This document shows, piece after piece, positions 34,705 to 42,895 of a DNA stretch of 64,000 nt; position 1 is the stretch's first letter, and each line of letters begins with the position of its first letter. Origin of the DNA: Falsiroseomonas sp050563525. GTDB lineage: Bacteria > Pseudomonadota > Alphaproteobacteria > Acetobacterales > Acetobacteraceae. Under the pieces are notes generated by a model. That model was not told the origin of the DNA, made no database searches, and saw only the letters and a list, made by a program, of their open reading frames with translations. Position numbers and translations under genes: made by a program. The DNA is taken from NCBI RefSeq assembly GCF_050563525.1, contig NZ_JBNXUN010000001.1, positions 846,012 through 910,011 of the forward strand, read 5' to 3'.

Positions 34705-35519
34705 CCCTTGACGCCTCCGGCGCCGAAGCCGCGCGTCAGGTAGCTTTGCAGGAAGGCGAAGATGATGATGAGCGGCAGGCTCATCATGACGGAAGCCGCC
34801 ATCAGAAGGGACCATTCGATGTTGAAGGCGCTGACCAGCATGCTCATCACGCCGGTCGTCAGCGGTCGCGCCTCGTCCGTGTTCACCAGCACCAGCGCAT
34901 AGAGGTACTCGTTCCAGGACAGGATGAAGGTGAAGAGACAGGTGGAGATGATGCCGGGCAGCGCCTGTGGCAGGATGACGTCCACGAACGCCTCCATCCG
35001 CGTGGCCCCATCGACCAGGGCCGCGGCCTCCAGATCATCGGGAATGCCCTGCATGAAACTGCGCAGCAGCCACAGCGCATAGGGCAACGCGAAGCTGGTA
35101 TAGGCGATGACCAGGCTGAGCAGCGAATTGGCGACGCCGAGCCAGACCATCATCAGGTACAGCGGCAGGATCAGCACGACGGAGGGCAGCAGATAGGTGA
35201 ACAGCACCAGTTGCGCCAGGCGGTCGCGGCCCGGATACCGGAAGCGTACCAGGCTGTGCGCGCCCAGCGTCGCCACCAGCACGACGAGGATGGTGGTGGA
35301 GACCGACAGCACCAGGGAGTTGCGCATGAAGGTGAGAAACGGCGTTTCCCACAGCAGGCGCGTGTAGTGCTCGAAGGTGATCTGTTCCGGCCAGAAGGTC
35401 GGCGGCATGCGGAACAGCTCGAACTGTGGCTTCACCGAGGTGATCAGCATCCACAGTAGCGGGAAGGCCGTGACCAGCACGATGGTCCAGGCCATCAGGT
35501 TGAACAGGATGCGCTTCAT
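34701..35519 (-). CDS. ABC transporter permease (MalG/UgpE type)
   Basis: A 272-residue inner-membrane subunit with six transmembrane helices (first at about 8-27). The EAA loop that contacts the ATPase reads EAAALVDGATRMEAFVDVILP near 180. PPTFWPEQITFEHYTRLL after the first helix is typical of COG0395 sugar permeases. Overlaps its neighbours by 4 bp on both sides. Confidence 0.92.
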   Translation of the reverse strand: MKRILFNLMAWTIVLVTAFPLLWMLITSVKPQFELFRMPPTFWPEQITFEHYTRLLWETPFLTFMRNSLVLSVSTTILVVLVATLGAHSLVRFRYPGRDRLAQLVLFTYLLPSVVLILPLYLMMVWLGVANSLLSLVIAYTSFALPYALWLLRSFMQGIPDDLEAAALVDGATRMEAFVDVILPQALPGIISTCLFTFILSWNEYLYALVLVNTDEARPLTTGVMSMLVSAFNIEWSLLMAASVMMSLPLIIIFAFLQSYLTRGFGAGGVKG

Positions 35520-36394
35520 CTCTCGGCCTTCGCGCGGCGCAGGTACAGCACCATGAAGACCAGCATCACCAGCATCATCGCAACGGCGACGGCGGTGGCG
35601 CGGCCCATGGCGTCCATGCCGAAGGCTTCCTTGTAGACCATCAGCGGCAACGTCTGCGTGGCGATCAGCGGCCCGCCTCCGGTCATCAGGAAGATCAGGT
35701 CGAATTCCTTGAAATCCCAGATGGCGCGCAGCAGCACCACAACCAGCAGCACGTCCTTCAACTGCGGCAGCGTCACGTCCCAGAAGCGGCTCCAGGCGCC
35801 GGCGCCGTCGATGGTCGCGGCCTCGTAGAGTTGGTCGGGGATGGTCTGCAACCGCGCCAGCACGGCGATGACGACGAAGGGAAAGTATTTCCAGGCCCCG
35901 ACCAGCACGATGCTGACCATCGCATTCGGCATGGAACCCAGCCAGTCCAGCGGCATGTCGAGGATGCCGGCCCACATCATCATGTGGTTCAGAATGCCGT
36001 ACAGGTCATTGAACAGCCAACGCCAGACAAGTACCGCGACGACAGTCGAGACGAAGTACGGGAACAGGATCAGGCTGCGGGCCAGTGCGCGGAAGACGAT
36101 GGCCTGGTGCAGCATCAGCGCGGCGGCGATGCCGAACACCACCTGCAAAGTCAGCGTGCACACGGTCCAGACCAGCGTGTTGAACAGCGAGCGCCAGAAC
36201 TCCTGGCCCGCGAACAGCTCCGCGTAGTTCTGCAGGCCGACGAAGTTGCCGCGCAGGGTCGGCGTGTAGATGTTGAACAGGCTGAGATAGATGGCCGAGA
36301 CCAGCGGATAGACGATGACGGCACAGAAGATCAGCACGCTGGGGGCGATGAGCATCACCCCCAGCCAGGCGTCGCGCCGATCGAGCGGATTCAT
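35516..36394 (-). CDS. ABC transporter permease (MalF/UgpA type)
   Basis: A 292-residue inner-membrane subunit, COG1175 class, with six helices. LFNIYTPTLRGNFVGLQNYAEL after helix 1 and the EAA loop LYEAATIDGAGAWSRFWDVTLPQ near 203 are diagnostic. The ATG at 36394 (MNPLDRRDAW) is preferred over a start 48 nt upstream that would overlap the binding-protein gene. It lies 25 bp after the solute-binding protein gene. Confidence 0.91.
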   Translation of the reverse strand: MNPLDRRDAWLGVMLIAPSVLIFCAVIVYPLVSAIYLSLFNIYTPTLRGNFVGLQNYAELFAGQEFWRSLFNTLVWTVCTLTLQVVFGIAAALMLHQAIVFRALARSLILFPYFVSTVVAVLVWRWLFNDLYGILNHMMMWAGILDMPLDWLGSMPNAMVSIVLVGAWKYFPFVVIAVLARLQTIPDQLYEAATIDGAGAWSRFWDVTLPQLKDVLLVVVLLRAIWDFKEFDLIFLMTGGGPLIATQTLPLMVYKEAFGMDAMGRATAVAVAMMLVMLVFMVLYLRRAKAER

Positions 36395-36419
36395 ACCAGC
36401 GGATTCATGGCGAGGTGGT

Positions 36420-37733
36420 TCAGCCGCGCATGATCTGCTCAAGCCGCTGCGCCGTGGTGGAGACCACCGCCGCCATCGGCTCGTTGTTGACGACGTAGCG
36501 CTGCACCGCCTCGGCCAGCACGTGGCTCGCGATGATCCGGCCGGCGGAGGTGTTCGGCTTGTGCGAGGTCGATTCCCAGCCGAGGTTGTGGCCCGCTGCG
36601 GCGGAAGACGACATCAGGTCGACCTCGGCGCGGTACTTCGTGATCAGCGCGTTCTCCTGGTACTGAGGCATGGCGGAGATCGTCTTCAGTACCGGCAGCA
36701 CATGCCCCGGCGCCGCATGCAACTGGCGGATGTAGCCATCGGCGCGGAACAGGTGGGCCGCGAAGCGCTTCGCCAGCGCCATGTTCGGCGCCACCTTCGG
36801 GATCATGACCGAGGGGAAGTCGTTGAAGGTCCAGTGCGGCACGCTCGTGGAAATAGTGGGGTACTGCGCGCAGGTCACGCTGTCCGCGATGCGCGGGTTC
36901 TGCGCGGCGACGTTGGCGAGCACGCGGCCGGTGTAGATGCCGGTGGCGGTGGCGCCGGCGACGAAGGCCGTCAGGCTCTCGCCCCAGGAATAGTTGGTGG
37001 CGCCCGGCGGGCAGAACTCCCGCATCGACTTGTAGAACTCCAGCGCGTTACGGAAGCCGTCGCTGTCCACCGCCACCTGCAGGTCCGGCGTGAAGACCTG
37101 CCCGCCGGCACCGTGCACGAAGCAGACAAAGATCAGGCTGGTCATCGAGTTGCGCGCATAGGGCAGCGGTGCGCCGAAGACACCGCCGCGCTGCATCTTG
37201 CGGCAGGCGTCGCGCAACTCGTCCCAGGTGCGCGGTGGGGCACCGATGCCGGCGGCCTGCATCAGGTCGCGGCGCAGCCACATCATGTTGGCGGCGGAAC
37301 TGCCCATGCCGGTGCCGGCATACTGGCCGGGCGTGATCTCATAGATGCGGTTGGCACCCTCGTAGTAGTTCGCAGTGCCGACCGCTTCGATGACGTCGTT
37401 CATCGGCTCCAGCAGGTTGTTCTGCCAGTAGGTCGCCACCGCGAAATGCGGCAAGTGCGTCACCACGGAGGGCACCTGGCCCGAGGCGAAAGCGGCGGCC
37501 ATTTGCGCCGGATAACCCTCGTCTGAGGTCGCCTCGAACACCACGCGGACGCCGGGGTTGGCTTCCTCGAAGGTGCGGATCTGGAAGTTGTAGGCTTCGC
37601 GCTGCGCCGGCGCGGTCTGCGGCGACCACCAACGCAGTGTCGTCTGCTGCGCCTCGGCGGGGCGCGCCACGGTGCCCGCAATGGCTGCGGCACCCAGTCC
37701 CAACCCCAGGCTGCGGCGGCTGAAATCCGTCAT
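36420..37733 (-). CDS. extracellular solute-binding protein (family 1)
   Basis: A 437-residue periplasmic binding protein. A twin-arginine-like signal (FSRRSLGLGLGAAAIAGTVA) ends near PAEAQQ at about 28, followed by TLRWWSPQTAPAQREAYNFQI and FEEANPGVRVVFEA, the usual family-1 opening. Like its permeases it belongs to the carbohydrate-type importer class, but such binding proteins also take polyols, glycerophosphodiesters and amino sugars. It is the first gene of the nine-gene operon and is divergent from the IclR regulator. Confidence 0.9.
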   Translation of the reverse strand: MTDFSRRSLGLGLGAAAIAGTVARPAEAQQTTLRWWSPQTAPAQREAYNFQIRTFEEANPGVRVVFEATSDEGYPAQMAAAFASGQVPSVVTHLPHFAVATYWQNNLLEPMNDVIEAVGTANYYEGANRIYEITPGQYAGTGMGSSAANMMWLRRDLMQAAGIGAPPRTWDELRDACRKMQRGGVFGAPLPYARNSMTSLIFVCFVHGAGGQVFTPDLQVAVDSDGFRNALEFYKSMREFCPPGATNYSWGESLTAFVAGATATGIYTGRVLANVAAQNPRIADSVTCAQYPTISTSVPHWTFNDFPSVMIPKVAPNMALAKRFAAHLFRADGYIRQLHAAPGHVLPVLKTISAMPQYQENALITKYRAEVDLMSSSAAAGHNLGWESTSHKPNTSAGRIIASHVLAEAVQRYVVNNEPMAAVVSTTAQRLEQIMRG

Positions 37734-37807
37734 GTCTCGTTCCCTCCCTCATGTGGCGTCGCCATCGGCGGCGACCGCCAGGCGAACGAGTGACCGCAGT
37801 GTGAAAC

Positions 37808-37883
37808 GCGTTGTGACGCCTCCGCAAGGGGGCAACAGCGTTGACGCCTCAGATTTTCAGCGCCAGTGTTCGCCCAGCGAACA
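37808..37883. promoter_or_regulatory. operator-like repeats between the importer operon and the IclR gene
   Basis: A perfect 17-bp palindrome TGTTCGC-CCA-GCGAACA (37867-37883) ends 15 bp before the IclR ATG. Upstream is a direct repeat, GCGTTGTGACGCCTC (37808-37822) and GCGTTGACGCCTC (37838-37850), 30 bp apart. IclR-family regulators bind such palindromes in divergent intergenic regions and often repress their own gene. Confidence 0.55.
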
Positions 37884-37898
37884 GCCGGAGCCTGCCCG

Positions 37899-38717
37899 AT
37901 GGATGATGCGATGCCCCGCGACCTGCACTTGGCGGAGCCGCAGGCGACGCCGCGTGGCGAGGACCGGGAGATCGTGCAATCCGTGCTGCGCGCGCTGGAT
38001 GTGCTGCGCAGCTTCGACCGCCACACGCCGCGGCAGACGCTTTCCCAGGTGGCGGAACGCACCGGCCTCAGCCGTGCCACGGCGCGCCGCTTCCTGCTGA
38101 CCTTCCGCCAGGCGGGCTACATGGAACAGGAGGGTGCGCTGTTCCGGCCGACAGCGAAGCTGCTGGAACTCGGCCATTCGGCGGTGGCATCGCTCGGGCT
38201 GTGGGACATCGCGCGACCGATCATGGCGGAGCTTGCGGCGAAGCTGGGCGAGGCCGCCTTCGCCGCGGTGCTGGATGGGCAGGATGCACTCTATGTCGCG
38301 CATGCGCCCTCCCCCGGCCGCGTGGTTGCGGTGGGCATCGCGGTCGGGCGCCGGCTGCCGGCATATTGCACCTCCGTCGGCCGCGTGCTGCTGGCCGGGC
38401 TGCCCGAAGTGGCGCTGGCGCAGGCGCTGGCGACGATGAAGCCGGTGGCCTTCACCGACAACACCGTGACGTCCCGCCCGAAGCTGCGCGGGCTGATCGA
38501 GGATGTGCGGCGCGATGGGTGGTCCATCGTCGATGAGGAGTTGGAAGTCGGGCTGCGCTCCGTCTCCGTGCCGTTGCGCGCGCCCGGCGGTGCCGTGATC
38601 GCCGCGCTGAACGTCTGCGGCCCGAGCGCGCGGGTGACGCCGGAGGCACTGCACAGCCGCTTCCTGCCGGAGATCCTGGCGGCGGCGGAGCGCATCAACC
38701 GGTCGCTGCGGGACTGA
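37899..38717 (+). CDS. IclR family transcriptional regulator
   Basis: A 272-residue regulator. The winged helix-turn-helix is at about 27-85 (VLRALDVLRSF, LSQVAERTGLSRATARRFLLTF), followed by the IclR effector domain with VAVGIAVGRRLPAYCTSVGRVLLAG and the closing GPSARVTPEALHSRFLPE. GGAG lies 8 nt before the ATG at 37899. The effector is probably the importer's substrate or an intermediate. Its 3' end overlaps the convergent oxidase gene by 23 bp. Confidence 0.9.
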   Translation: MDDAMPRDLHLAEPQATPRGEDREIVQSVLRALDVLRSFDRHTPRQTLSQVAERTGLSRATARRFLLTFRQAGYMEQEGALFRPTAKLLELGHSAVASLGLWDIARPIMAELAAKLGEAAFAAVLDGQDALYVAHAPSPGRVVAVGIAVGRRLPAYCTSVGRVLLAGLPEVALAQALATMKPVAFTDNTVTSRPKLRGLIEDVRRDGWSIVDEELEVGLRSVSVPLRAPGGAVIAALNVCGPSARVTPEALHSRFLPEILAAAERINRSLRD

Positions 38718-39840
38718 AGCGCGCGGCGGTGAAGCGCGCGATATCGAAGCCGGGATCACGGCCTAGCAGAAGCGCCGCCGCCATGGAGGCGACCAGCGGG
38801 CCGAGCGTGTAGCCGGCGTCGCCCGGCACCGCGACATGCACCCGAGGCTCTCCGGGCAGCGGGCCAAGGATGCACTGGCCATCCGCGGTGGTATTGACGC
38901 CGGCCCAGCTTCGCAGCAGCCGCAGGCCGCCGATCGGCGGCACGATGTGTTGCGCCAGCGACAGGTTTCCGATCAGGGACGCAGGCTCCACCGTCGGGAA
39001 ATCCTGCGCGCCACTGAACCGCGCCGGCCAGCCGCCACCGATCACGACCTGGCCGGCGGCGAGCTGCTTCAGCGTGATCATGCGCTCCGCATGCTGCACC
39101 AGATGCAGGATCAGCGGCGCGGCGGCCTCCGTGATGTTCATGTGCAGCGGCTCCGCCAGCACTGGCACATGCAGGCCAAGCGAGGCGGCGAGGCCCGCGG
39201 TGCCGGCGCCCGAGGCCAGCACGGCACGCCCGACCCGCACCACCTCGCCACCGGCACAGTGCAGCAGCAGGGCATCCCGTTGAGGCTCGATGCGCATGAC
39301 CCGGGTGTGTGCGTGGTGCGGCACGGCGCGCGCGCGCAGGTCGCGACGCAGTGCCTCGTTGGCCAACAGCGGGTTGAGCTTGCCCTCGTCCGCGCAGAAT
39401 TCCGCGCCGTGCACGGCCTCGGCGAGGTAGGGCGCGATGCGGCGCAGCGCGGCGCGGTCCAGCATTTCCACATCCAGGCCCAGCTCGCGCTCACGGGCAC
39501 ATTTGCGGGCGAGGAATTCGTAATGCTCCGGCGTCTCGCACACCATCAGGCCGCCGGAGCGGCGCAGCTCGAACTCCGCGCCGAGGTCGGCTGCGAGCGC
39601 CTGCCAGTTTCGTACGGCGGCGGGATACAGCGGCAGGGAGGCTTCGAGGTTCGGCACCAGTTCCGGATACATGCGCAGGAAGCGCGACTGCATCTGTACG
39701 TGCAGGCTGCCAGCATTGGCGGTGGTGCCGGCGTGGTGGCCGGAATCGATCAGCACCACGTCCTGGCCCTCGCGCGCCAGATCGCGCGCCAGGCACAGGC
39801 CGATGATGCCGCCGCCGATGATGGCGATGTCGTGCGTCAC
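38695..39840 (-). CDS. FAD-dependent oxidoreductase (DadA/HcnC/OoxB-like)
   Basis: A 381-residue amine-oxidising flavoprotein. The dinucleotide motif IAIIGGGIIGLCLARDLA opens the protein and GDAGYTLGPLVASMAA near the C-terminus is the second FAD motif. The family includes D-amino acid dehydrogenase, glycine oxidase, HcnC and opine oxidase subunit B. It starts with a GTG at 39840 that overlaps the stop of the [2Fe-2S]/FAD fusion gene (GTGA); the two would form an HcnB/C- or OoxA/B-like complex. The long frame continuing upstream to 40665 is antisense shadow plus overlap and is rejected. Confidence 0.87.
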   Translation of the reverse strand: MTHDIAIIGGGIIGLCLARDLAREGQDVVLIDSGHHAGTTANAGSLHVQMQSRFLRMYPELVPNLEASLPLYPAAVRNWQALAADLGAEFELRRSGGLMVCETPEHYEFLARKCARERELGLDVEMLDRAALRRIAPYLAEAVHGAEFCADEGKLNPLLANEALRRDLRARAVPHHAHTRVMRIEPQRDALLLHCAGGEVVRVGRAVLASGAGTAGLAASLGLHVPVLAEPLHMNITEAAAPLILHLVQHAERMITLKQLAAGQVVIGGGWPARFSGAQDFPTVEPASLIGNLSLAQHIVPPIGGLRLLRSWAGVNTTADGQCILGPLPGEPRVHVAVPGDAGYTLGPLVASMAAALLLGRDPGFDIARFTAARFSPAATG

Positions 39841-41366
39841 GCGGTGAGGTCGGAAATGCGGACCGGACGCGTTGGCGCGCGTGGTGCGAAACGCTCGCTG
39901 ACGCCGAGCAGCTCGGCCAGCAGCGGTGCGCAGGCGCGGCCCTGGCAGCGGCCCATGCCGCAGCGCGTACGCCGCTTCAATTCGCCGAGGTCGCAGGGCA
40001 GCGCGGCTTGCACCTCGCCGAGCGTCACCTCCTCGCAGCGGCACAGCACGGTGTCGGGCGTCGACAGCGTCAGGGCCGGGAACGGCGCGGCGAAGACCTG
40101 CCAGAGGGCGGACTGGAAGGCGCGGTGGCGCGCCAGGCGGCGGCGCGCGGCGTGGTCTTCGGGAACGGCGTGGCCCAGCAGGCGGGCAGCGGCGAGGCCG
40201 GCTAATCGCCCCTCCTCCCGCGCGGCCGGCGCGCCGCCAAGGCCGGTGGCGTCGCCGACGGCGAATAGGTTGGGCGGGCGTCCCTCCGTCTCGAAGGCGC
40301 GCAGCAGCGCATCCTCTGGTGCAAACCCGTGGCCGCAAAGCACGGCGTCGACCGTGTAGCAGCGGCCGTCGGACAGTTCGGCGTGCAGCGCACCGTCGCG
40401 GGTGACGCGGTGGAGGACGGTGCCGCGCAGCAACGGGATCCGGCGGCGGCGCAACGTCGCCAGCATCGCGGCGCCCTTGGCGGCAAGCGTCGGCGACGCG
40501 GCGGCCATGCTGGCAAGCGCGGCGAGCGGTGCGCCACGCGAGGCCTCCGCCACCGCCACCACCTGCGCGCCGCCCGCGGCGAGTTCCAGCGCCACCTGGA
40601 TGTTCAGCGGCCCGTTGCCGGCGACCAGCACCCGCGTGCCCGGCAGCGTCCGGTGGCTGCGCCACAGCGTCTGCGCCGCGCCCGTCGTCATCACGCCCGG
40701 CAGTGTCCAGCCCGGGAAGGCCACGGCGCGTTCGTAGGCGCCGGTTGCGATGACCGCGGTGCGTGGGCGAAGGCGCAGCGTGCGGCTGCCCTGCGTTGCG
40801 AGGAACAGCAGCGGCGCGAAGGCGCCCCAGACCTCGACGCCGCCCAGGATGCGCGTGCCGGCCTGCTGCGCCGCGTGCAGCAGCGCGGCGCCTTCGCGCT
40901 GCTGCGCATCCAGCAGCGTGTGTCCCGGTGCCGGCTGCTTGTAGTACTGGCCGCCGGGTGTGCTGCGTTCATCCACCAGCAGCACATCAAGGCCGGCGCC
41001 ACGCGCGGCGATGGCGGCGGACAGGCCGCCGGCGCCGCCCCCGATCACCAGCAGGTCCGGCGTTTCCTCCGGCAGGTCGGCGAAGCCGATGGGAGGTGTG
41101 CCGGCCTGGCGCGGCGCGATGGGGGCCGGATGCGGCTGGCGTTGCACCACCATGCCCGGTGCCACCGTGGTCATGCAGGCGCGCCGGTTCGGCAGCCCGT
41201 CCACCACCATGACGCAGTCCTGGCAACTGCCCATGCCGCAATACAGCCCACGCCCTTCCGCGCCACGGCGCGTGTCGCGCAGATCCAGCACGCCGGCGGC
41301 GGTCAGCGCGGCGGCGAGGCTCTGGCCCTCCCGCGCCGGGATGTCGCGCCCCTCGAAGCGGATCAC
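39837..41366 (-). CDS. HcnA-HcnB-type fusion: ferredoxin + FAD/NAD + BFD domains
   Basis: A 509-residue three-part protein. Residues 1-85 are a [2Fe-2S] ferredoxin-like domain (GLYCGMGSCQDCVMVVDG with a later RRAC). About 102-390 is a pyridine-nucleotide disulfide reductase-type FAD domain (LLVIGGGAGGLSAAIAARG, VAGNGPLNIQVALEL, FAVGDATGLGG). About 435-490 is a BFD-like [2Fe-2S] domain (TVLCRCEEVTLGEVQAAL, CGMGRCQGRACAPLL). HcnA and HcnB of hydrogen cyanide synthase, and the small and A subunits of opine oxidase, are usually separate; here they are fused. It passes electrons from the DadA-like partner. It overlaps both neighbours by 4 bp. Confidence 0.86.
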   Translation of the reverse strand: MIRFEGRDIPAREGQSLAAALTAAGVLDLRDTRRGAEGRGLYCGMGSCQDCVMVVDGLPNRRACMTTVAPGMVVQRQPHPAPIAPRQAGTPPIGFADLPEETPDLLVIGGGAGGLSAAIAARGAGLDVLLVDERSTPGGQYYKQPAPGHTLLDAQQREGAALLHAAQQAGTRILGGVEVWGAFAPLLFLATQGSRTLRLRPRTAVIATGAYERAVAFPGWTLPGVMTTGAAQTLWRSHRTLPGTRVLVAGNGPLNIQVALELAAGGAQVVAVAEASRGAPLAALASMAAASPTLAAKGAAMLATLRRRRIPLLRGTVLHRVTRDGALHAELSDGRCYTVDAVLCGHGFAPEDALLRAFETEGRPPNLFAVGDATGLGGAPAAREEGRLAGLAAARLLGHAVPEDHAARRRLARHRAFQSALWQVFAAPFPALTLSTPDTVLCRCEEVTLGEVQAALPCDLGELKRRTRCGMGRCQGRACAPLLAELLGVSERFAPRAPTRPVRISDLTA

Positions 41367-42895
41367 TCGGCGGCTTGCGACAGGCGGGCGGCGCGCTTGC
41401 GCAGATGTGCGCGCCAGGTGGTGGCCCAGCGTGCCGGATCCTCCGGTGCCTCGCTGTCCACGCGGCCGATCGGCGCGTGGTGCGGGGCGGTGCGGACGAG
41501 GTCCGGGTTGCTGCGGGCTTCCTCGCAGACCTTGGCGAGAACGTCACACCACAGGTCGATATCCTCCTTCGACCACAGTTCGCCCGCTTCCGGCGTGAAG
41601 GGTTCGGGCACCACCCAGGGCTCGTGCGAGAGCCATGGCGCGTCGATGCCGTAGTCGGTCATGCGGTTGCCAACTTCCACCACGCCAATGCCGGTCTCCT
41701 CCTTCAGCGGGCCGAGGCCGTAGCGCGTCATCTCCATCCGCCACGCGGTGCCGTTGGGGTTGGAGCGTGCGACGCCGGGAATCGCGAGCAGCTTCTTCTC
41801 CATGTAGTTGTTGGCAAGCACGGCAAGGTCCGCCGCTTCGCGAATACCATCGGCCCCCATGCCGCGCGACCACAGGTAGGCGCGCATGACGATGTGCAGG
41901 TTGCCAAGGAATTCGCGCACCTTGCCGACGGATTGCGCACGGTCGTGGTCCAGGCGGTAGCGACCATCCTGCTTCACCACCACCGGCTTCGGCAGGAAGG
42001 GCAGCAGCTCCGCCGAGCATCCATAGGCACCGACCGCCGGCCCGCCGCCCCCCTTCGGCCCACCGAAAGTCTTGTGCAGCATGAACATGCAGGCGTCGAA
42101 GCCGAGTTCGCGCGCGCGGATGCGGCCCATCACGCCGTTGAAGTTCGCGTGGTCGTAGAAGGCGAGCCCGCCGGCCTGCTTCACCAGCGCGACCCATTCG
42201 GCGATCTGCGGGTTGTAGACGCCCATGTCGTCGGGGTTGTTGATCATCAGCGCCGCGGTGCGGTTCGACAGCGCCGCCTTCAGCGCCTCGATGGAGGGAT
42301 AGCCGTTCTCCTCCAGCATCAGCGTCACCACCTTGAAGCCGGCGGTGGCCGCGGTGGCGGGATTGCACGGGTGCGCCTGGATCGAGGTGATGATCTCGTT
42401 GCGCTGCTCAAGCTCGCCCTTGGCGGCCAGCCAGCCGCGCGTGACGCAGGCATGGGTGTAGGCGGCATCGGCGCCACCGGCGGCCTGGAAGGTGAAGCCA
42501 TCCATGCCGGACAGCTCACGCAGGATGAGATCGAAATTGTGCACGATCTCCAGCAGGCCCTGCATCGTGGAGTCGGGCTGCAACGGGTGCATCTCCGCCA
42601 TCTGCGGCCGCAGGCCGAGTGCCTCGCCGAGGCGCGGGTTGTATTTCATGGTGCAGGTGCCGAACAGGCTGACGCCCATCATGCCAAGCACCTGCTGCGA
42701 CAGGTGCAGGTAATGGCGCAGCGTGTCGTGTTCCGTCATTTCCGGTAGCGCCGGCTTGCGGGTGCGGCGCATGCCCTTCGGCACCAGCGCGCTGGTGTCG
42801 GACTCCGGCTTCGGGAAGACGATGCCACGGCGGCCGGGCGCGCCAAGTTCCATCACCACCGGCTCATGCCACTTCGCTTGCTGGATCGTCTTCAT
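41363..42895 (-). CDS. gcvPB: glycine dehydrogenase (decarboxylating) subunit 2
   Basis: PLP-containing beta subunit of a two-subunit P-protein, 510 residues. The lysine motif reads LHKTFGGPKGGGGPAVG near 250, close to the usual HKTFSxPHGGGGP. TCTMKYNPRLGE near 78, QAAGGADAAYTHA near 138 and the C-terminal SHEPWVVPEPFTPE support the family. Normally it decarboxylates glycine and loads the lipoyl H-protein. No gcvH or gcvT is in this operon, so it may use the housekeeping H-protein or serve another amino acid. It overlaps gcvPA and the fusion gene by 4 bp each. Confidence 0.88.
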   Translation of the reverse strand: MKTIQQAKWHEPVVMELGAPGRRGIVFPKPESDTSALVPKGMRRTRKPALPEMTEHDTLRHYLHLSQQVLGMMGVSLFGTCTMKYNPRLGEALGLRPQMAEMHPLQPDSTMQGLLEIVHNFDLILRELSGMDGFTFQAAGGADAAYTHACVTRGWLAAKGELEQRNEIITSIQAHPCNPATAATAGFKVVTLMLEENGYPSIEALKAALSNRTAALMINNPDDMGVYNPQIAEWVALVKQAGGLAFYDHANFNGVMGRIRARELGFDACMFMLHKTFGGPKGGGGPAVGAYGCSAELLPFLPKPVVVKQDGRYRLDHDRAQSVGKVREFLGNLHIVMRAYLWSRGMGADGIREAADLAVLANNYMEKKLLAIPGVARSNPNGTAWRMEMTRYGLGPLKEETGIGVVEVGNRMTDYGIDAPWLSHEPWVVPEPFTPEAGELWSKEDIDLWCDVLAKVCEEARSNPDLVRTAPHHAPIGRVDSEAPEDPARWATTWRAHLRKRAARLSQAAE

